DNA from: Candidatus Leucobacter sulfamidivorax | GTDB lineage: Bacteria > Actinomycetota > Actinomycetes > Actinomycetales > Microbacteriaceae | Assembly (NCBI GenBank): GCA_016771945.1 | Contig: QZLF01000004.1 | Span: 248,001-312,000, forward strand | Reading direction: 5' to 3' | DNA length: 64,000 nucleotides | Shown: piece after piece, positions 61,524 through 64,000 of the stretch | Layout of the letters: every line of letters begins with the position of its first letter | Position numbering within the stretch: the first letter of the stretch is position 1 | The notes under the pieces: model-generated | What the model saw: the letters and a program-made list of their open reading frames with translations, nothing else | Databases searched by the model: none | What the model was told of the DNA's origin: nothing | Position numbers and translations under genes: made by a program

Positions 61524-62683
61524 CCGCGCCAGCTCAGCGTGACGGATGTGCCGGATCGCGCCCGTGAAAGGACTCTCGCGTCCCCGCCGGGCAGGGCTCG
61601 CATTCTCTCGACGATGCTGCGCGCGATGCCGAGGCGGTGGGGCGGCACATGCCGCACGTCGAAGCCGTCGCCATCGTCTTCGACCGTCACCTCGATCGCG
61701 TCGGGCCCGATGCGCGCGCGGACGACGCGCGATACTCCGCGGTCGACCGGCGCGTGCACGACGCTGTTGCGCAGAGCCTCGCCGCACGCCTCGGTGATTG
61801 CGTCGGCCACGCCCGCGGGGATCACCGGCGCGCCGGCCTGCACGACGCGCACCTCCGTCTCCGGCGCGACCGTGGTGACGAGCGAGCGTAGGCGATTCAG
61901 CAGCGCGCCGACTTCGACCGGTGCGTCGGCCTCATCCGGCCGCTGATCCAGCACTGCGAGGTGCTCGAGCGCTGCGCCGGCGAGCCGCGCTGGGTCCGCG
62001 CGAGCGGTGACGAGCCCGAGGCTCGCAGCGCGCAGGGTGGAGAGCACCTCGTCGTGCACGATCCGCTCGATGCGCCGGAGCTCGGCCGTGCGCGCGGCCT
62101 GGTAGGCGTCCTCGCGGATCGCCCGCAGTGCGAGTCGCTCCCGCAGATCGCGCGCGCGGGTCATCCGCAGGAACACCATCAGGACGGATACGAGCAGCAC
62201 GGTCATCGTGAGGGCGACGAGGGTCGACTCGAGGAACTGGAACGGATCGCTCACCCGAATCGCCCGCGCCGCGGCCGCGAGGGATTCGAAGACGAGGATC
62301 CACGCCCAGGCCTCCGGAGGACGCATCGCGAGAGGCGCCGCCCAGACGTACAGCGACTGCGCGCGCAGCACCCAGGTGAGCTCCGGATTGACGGCGATCA
62401 GGGAGATGGACACGGTCACGACGCCGAAGGCGACGAAGGAGAGCGCCAGGACCCGCAGCACCGCGGCACTCGCGAACCAGGGCACCGTCAGCAGGACGAC
62501 GCCGAAGGCCAGTCGTCCGGCCAACGAGACGATCCACCACCAGTGCGAGAGGTTGGTGGGCTGTCCCCAGATCGTGACGAGGTCGGCTGCCGTGTACACC
62601 AGCAGGGCAATCCCGAGCGCCGCACTCGCGACTCTTCGCGCCCGGAGCTCGGCAGGACCGACGCGTTCAGCTGACCGCGCCAT
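61520..62683 (-). CDS. Sensor histidine kinase (NarL/DesK type)
   Basis: 387 aa. Several N-terminal membrane helices (IALLVYTAADLVTIWG, VLALSFVAFGVVTVSISLIA, LVALTMTVLLVSVLMVF), HisKA_3-like segment RIERIVHDEVLSTLRAASLG with the phospho-His, and an HATPase domain with ITEACGEALRNSVVHA (N box), VTVEDDGDGFD (G1) and SGTSVTLSW. It overlaps the response regulator by 17 bases and the kinase-like gene by 4. The signal is unknown. Confidence 0.87.
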   Translation of the reverse strand: MARSAERVGPAELRARRVASAALGIALLVYTAADLVTIWGQPTNLSHWWWIVSLAGRLAFGVVLLTVPWFASAAVLRVLALSFVAFGVVTVSISLIAVNPELTWVLRAQSLYVWAAPLAMRPPEAWAWILVFESLAAAARAIRVSDPFQFLESTLVALTMTVLLVSVLMVFLRMTRARDLRERLALRAIREDAYQAARTAELRRIERIVHDEVLSTLRAASLGLVTARADPARLAGAALEHLAVLDQRPDEADAPVEVGALLNRLRSLVTTVAPETEVRVVQAGAPVIPAGVADAITEACGEALRNSVVHAPVDRGVSRVVRARIGPDAIEVTVEDDGDGFDVRHVPPHRLGIARSIVERMRALPGGDARVLSRARSGTSVTLSWRG

Positions 62684-63353
62684 CGCTCGACCGCGATTCG
62701 CCAGGCAGGGGCAGATACCCGTCCTCGAGGGCGCGCAGCACGAGATCGCTGCGTTGATGCGCGGGTCGCCCGATGCGGGCGTACTTCTCCCGCAGACGCG
62801 CGAGGTGGACCTCGAGCGTCGGGATCGCGATGCCGAGCTGCGCGGCGGCGGCCTTGCTCGGCAGGCCGGTGGCGAGCAGCACGAGCACCTCGCGTTCGCG
62901 GGGGCTCAGACCCACCTCGTCGAGGCCGTGGTCGCCCAGTATCGCCGCGGCCCAGTCGCTCGAGAAGGCGAGGCCGCCATCCGCGCAGAGCTCGAGTGCG
63001 GTGACGAGGTCGCCGAGCGGGGCGCTCTTGCGGACGAGTCCCGAGATCGGGGTCTGCGCGGCGAGCCGGATCAAGTACGGGCTCTCGCCCGAGGTGTACA
63101 CGAGCACGGTGCTGCCGGCGTCGACCAGGGCGCGGACGTTCCGCACGGGCGAAGACTCGTCCGCCAGGCGCAGGTCGAGCACGACGATCCCGGCGGGCGC
63201 CCGCTCGGCGAGCGCTTCGTCGACGGTGCCGACGCGGCCGAGGTACCGCAGCCTTGCCGAGGTCGCCAGTGCCTGCTCGAGCGCGACGCCGACGAGCTCG
63301 TGGTCGTCGATGAGCCGGACCCCGGCTCGGTGCTGAGCCTCCATGCTCCTCAT
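62667..63353 (-). CDS. LuxR/NarL-type response regulator
   Basis: 228 aa from the ATG at 63353 (ATG 63344 is the alternative; its GGAG is too close). Receiver: VRLIDDHELVGVALEQAL, phosphoacceptor in VVLDLRLADE, VYTSGESP and GLVRKSAPLGDL. Output: LSPREREVLVLLATGLPSKAAAAQLGIAI and TLEVHLARLREKYAR, a LuxR helix-turn-helix. It pairs with the overlapping kinase gene. A divergent lipoprotein gene may be its target. Confidence 0.9.
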   Translation of the reverse strand: MRSMEAQHRAGVRLIDDHELVGVALEQALATSARLRYLGRVGTVDEALAERAPAGIVVLDLRLADESSPVRNVRALVDAGSTVLVYTSGESPYLIRLAAQTPISGLVRKSAPLGDLVTALELCADGGLAFSSDWAAAILGDHGLDEVGLSPREREVLVLLATGLPSKAAAAQLGIAIPTLEVHLARLREKYARIGRPAHQRSDLVLRALEDGYLPLPGESRSSDGAVS

Positions 63354-63447
63354 GATGCCGCAAAGCGGGCCCGCTGTCATGGACTTCCATGACTGCCGCG
63401 CGGAGCCGCCGATGCATACTCTGAAGCCAATATCGGAGGAGGTTCTC

Positions 63448-64000
63448 ATGAAGTCCAGCACAGCCCCGGTCCTGGCCGGAGTCGCCCTGGCAGCCCTGCT
63501 GCTCGGCGGATGCAGCGGATCCGCCTCCGAGAGCTCGGGGACGCCCGCCTCTCCCGACGGTTCCGGATCCGCCTCCGCCGCGCCCGCGGCTCCGACCGGT
63601 TCGACCCCCGACGGCGAGATCTCGTTCGAGGGGACCTACACGCAGACGATCCTGATCCCCGAGAGCAGCGGAGAGTCGCGCGAGGATCACGAAGGAAACG
63701 CGACGGCGTACGTCGAGTGCTCGGACGGCGCTTGCGTACTGAAGGAGATCCAGATCGATGACGGCGGTGGAGGCGGCGTCGTCTTCTTCGACGAGCTCCC
63801 CACCCTCGATGCGACCGTCGCGTTCTCCCTCGACCCGGAACCGACCATCTGCACTGAGGACCTCCGGTTCGACTTCCCGCAGGGAGTCGAGATCACCGGG
63901 ACCTTCTCGGCGGAGCGGCTGTCGCTGCAGATCAACGCGCCCTCGCTCGCGGAGAGCGATGACCAGGGGGGCTGGTGCGGCTACACCCAGGGCATGGAAC
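63448..64000 (+). CDS. Putative lipoprotein (3' end beyond window)
   Basis: At least 184 aa with no stop before the window ends. ATG 63448 has GGAGGAGG upstream. Signal peptide with lipobox LLGGC (Cys at residue 22), a long Ser/Gly/Ala/Pro linker, then a domain starting ISFEGTYTQTILIPESSGE with Cys residues (YVECSDGACV, TICTEDL, GGWCGY). It is divergent from the response regulator. No family is recognised; it may be the sensed or regulated envelope protein of that system. Confidence 0.6.
   Translation, partial: MKSSTAPVLAGVALAALLLGGCSGSASESSGTPASPDGSGSASAAPAAPTGSTPDGEISFEGTYTQTILIPESSGESREDHEGNATAYVECSDGACVLKEIQIDDGGGGGVVFFDELPTLDATVAFSLDPEPTICTEDLRFDFPQGVEITGTFSAERLSLQINAPSLAESDDQGGWCGYTQGME

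Noticed and set aside
1-64000. CRISPR array
   Set aside because: No regularly spaced direct repeats of CRISPR size were seen on reading. The only clear short repeats are the three tail cassette junctions and small hairpins.

Overview
The window is GC-rich actinobacterial DNA, most likely from the family Microbacteriaceae (a Leucobacter-like genome is my best guess). I infer this from the MurT/GatD pair, a mycothiol-type CPWC thioredoxin-fold protein, an ANTAR response regulator, the trp locus with its HGxxPAAW and Trp-associated membrane proteins, and the order hisE-hisG-hisF-hisI ... trpE-trpC-trpB-trpA-lgt-pyk. No rRNA or CRISPR array is present. At least fourteen genes carry a TAnnnT hexamer 6-8 bases before the start codon, which suggests many leaderless transcripts.

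Bases 1 to about 9,940 are the right end of a siphovirus-like prophage. They hold tail genes, a receptor-binding tail protein followed by two silent alternative C-terminal cassettes, a terminator, and a lysis module (M23 endolysin plus small membrane proteins). Next come a small protein of the Acb2/Tad1 anti-defence type, a LexA-box-controlled divergent pair (SRAP protein and a DUF6504-like protein), a phage tRNA-Arg, a tyrosine integrase, and an attR site made of the 3' half of a host tRNA. The tail region is the most unusual part. Three imperfect 23-bp repeats sit at the same codon phase in front of three different C-terminal heads, and the third is inverted. This looks like a shufflon-type host-range switch.

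From 9,980 to 35,870 the chromosome carries an Lrp regulator with a frameshifted EamA exporter, an SPFH/zinc-ribbon/membrane protein operon, truncated haemoglobin, MscS, PepN, a DsbA-like oxidoreductase, rpiB, nei, murT-gatD, an App1 phosphatase, pabC and pabB. It continues with an ArsR/SRPBCC pair, leuS, comEA-comEC-holA, tesB and a conserved frameshifted gene.

From 35,870 to 48,490 are rpoZ, metK, priA (frameshifted), a LysE exporter, fmt-rsmB, an MFS transporter, a proline-rich membrane protein, rpe and hisE-hisG-hisF-hisI. An inserted pair follows at 48,563-51,084: a hydrolase that begins with a sortase-like LPSTG segment, and a serine beta-lactamase-like lipoprotein. Then come trpE, a Trp-associated membrane protein, HGxxPAAW, trpC, trpB, trpA, lgt, pyk, a lipoprotein, tRNA-Leu(CAA) and an ANTAR regulator. 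The window closes with a two-component cluster of two adjacent kinase-like proteins and a LuxR-type regulator, then a truncated lipoprotein gene. Three otherwise normal genes each appear to lack one G, so assembly error should be excluded before calling them pseudogenes.
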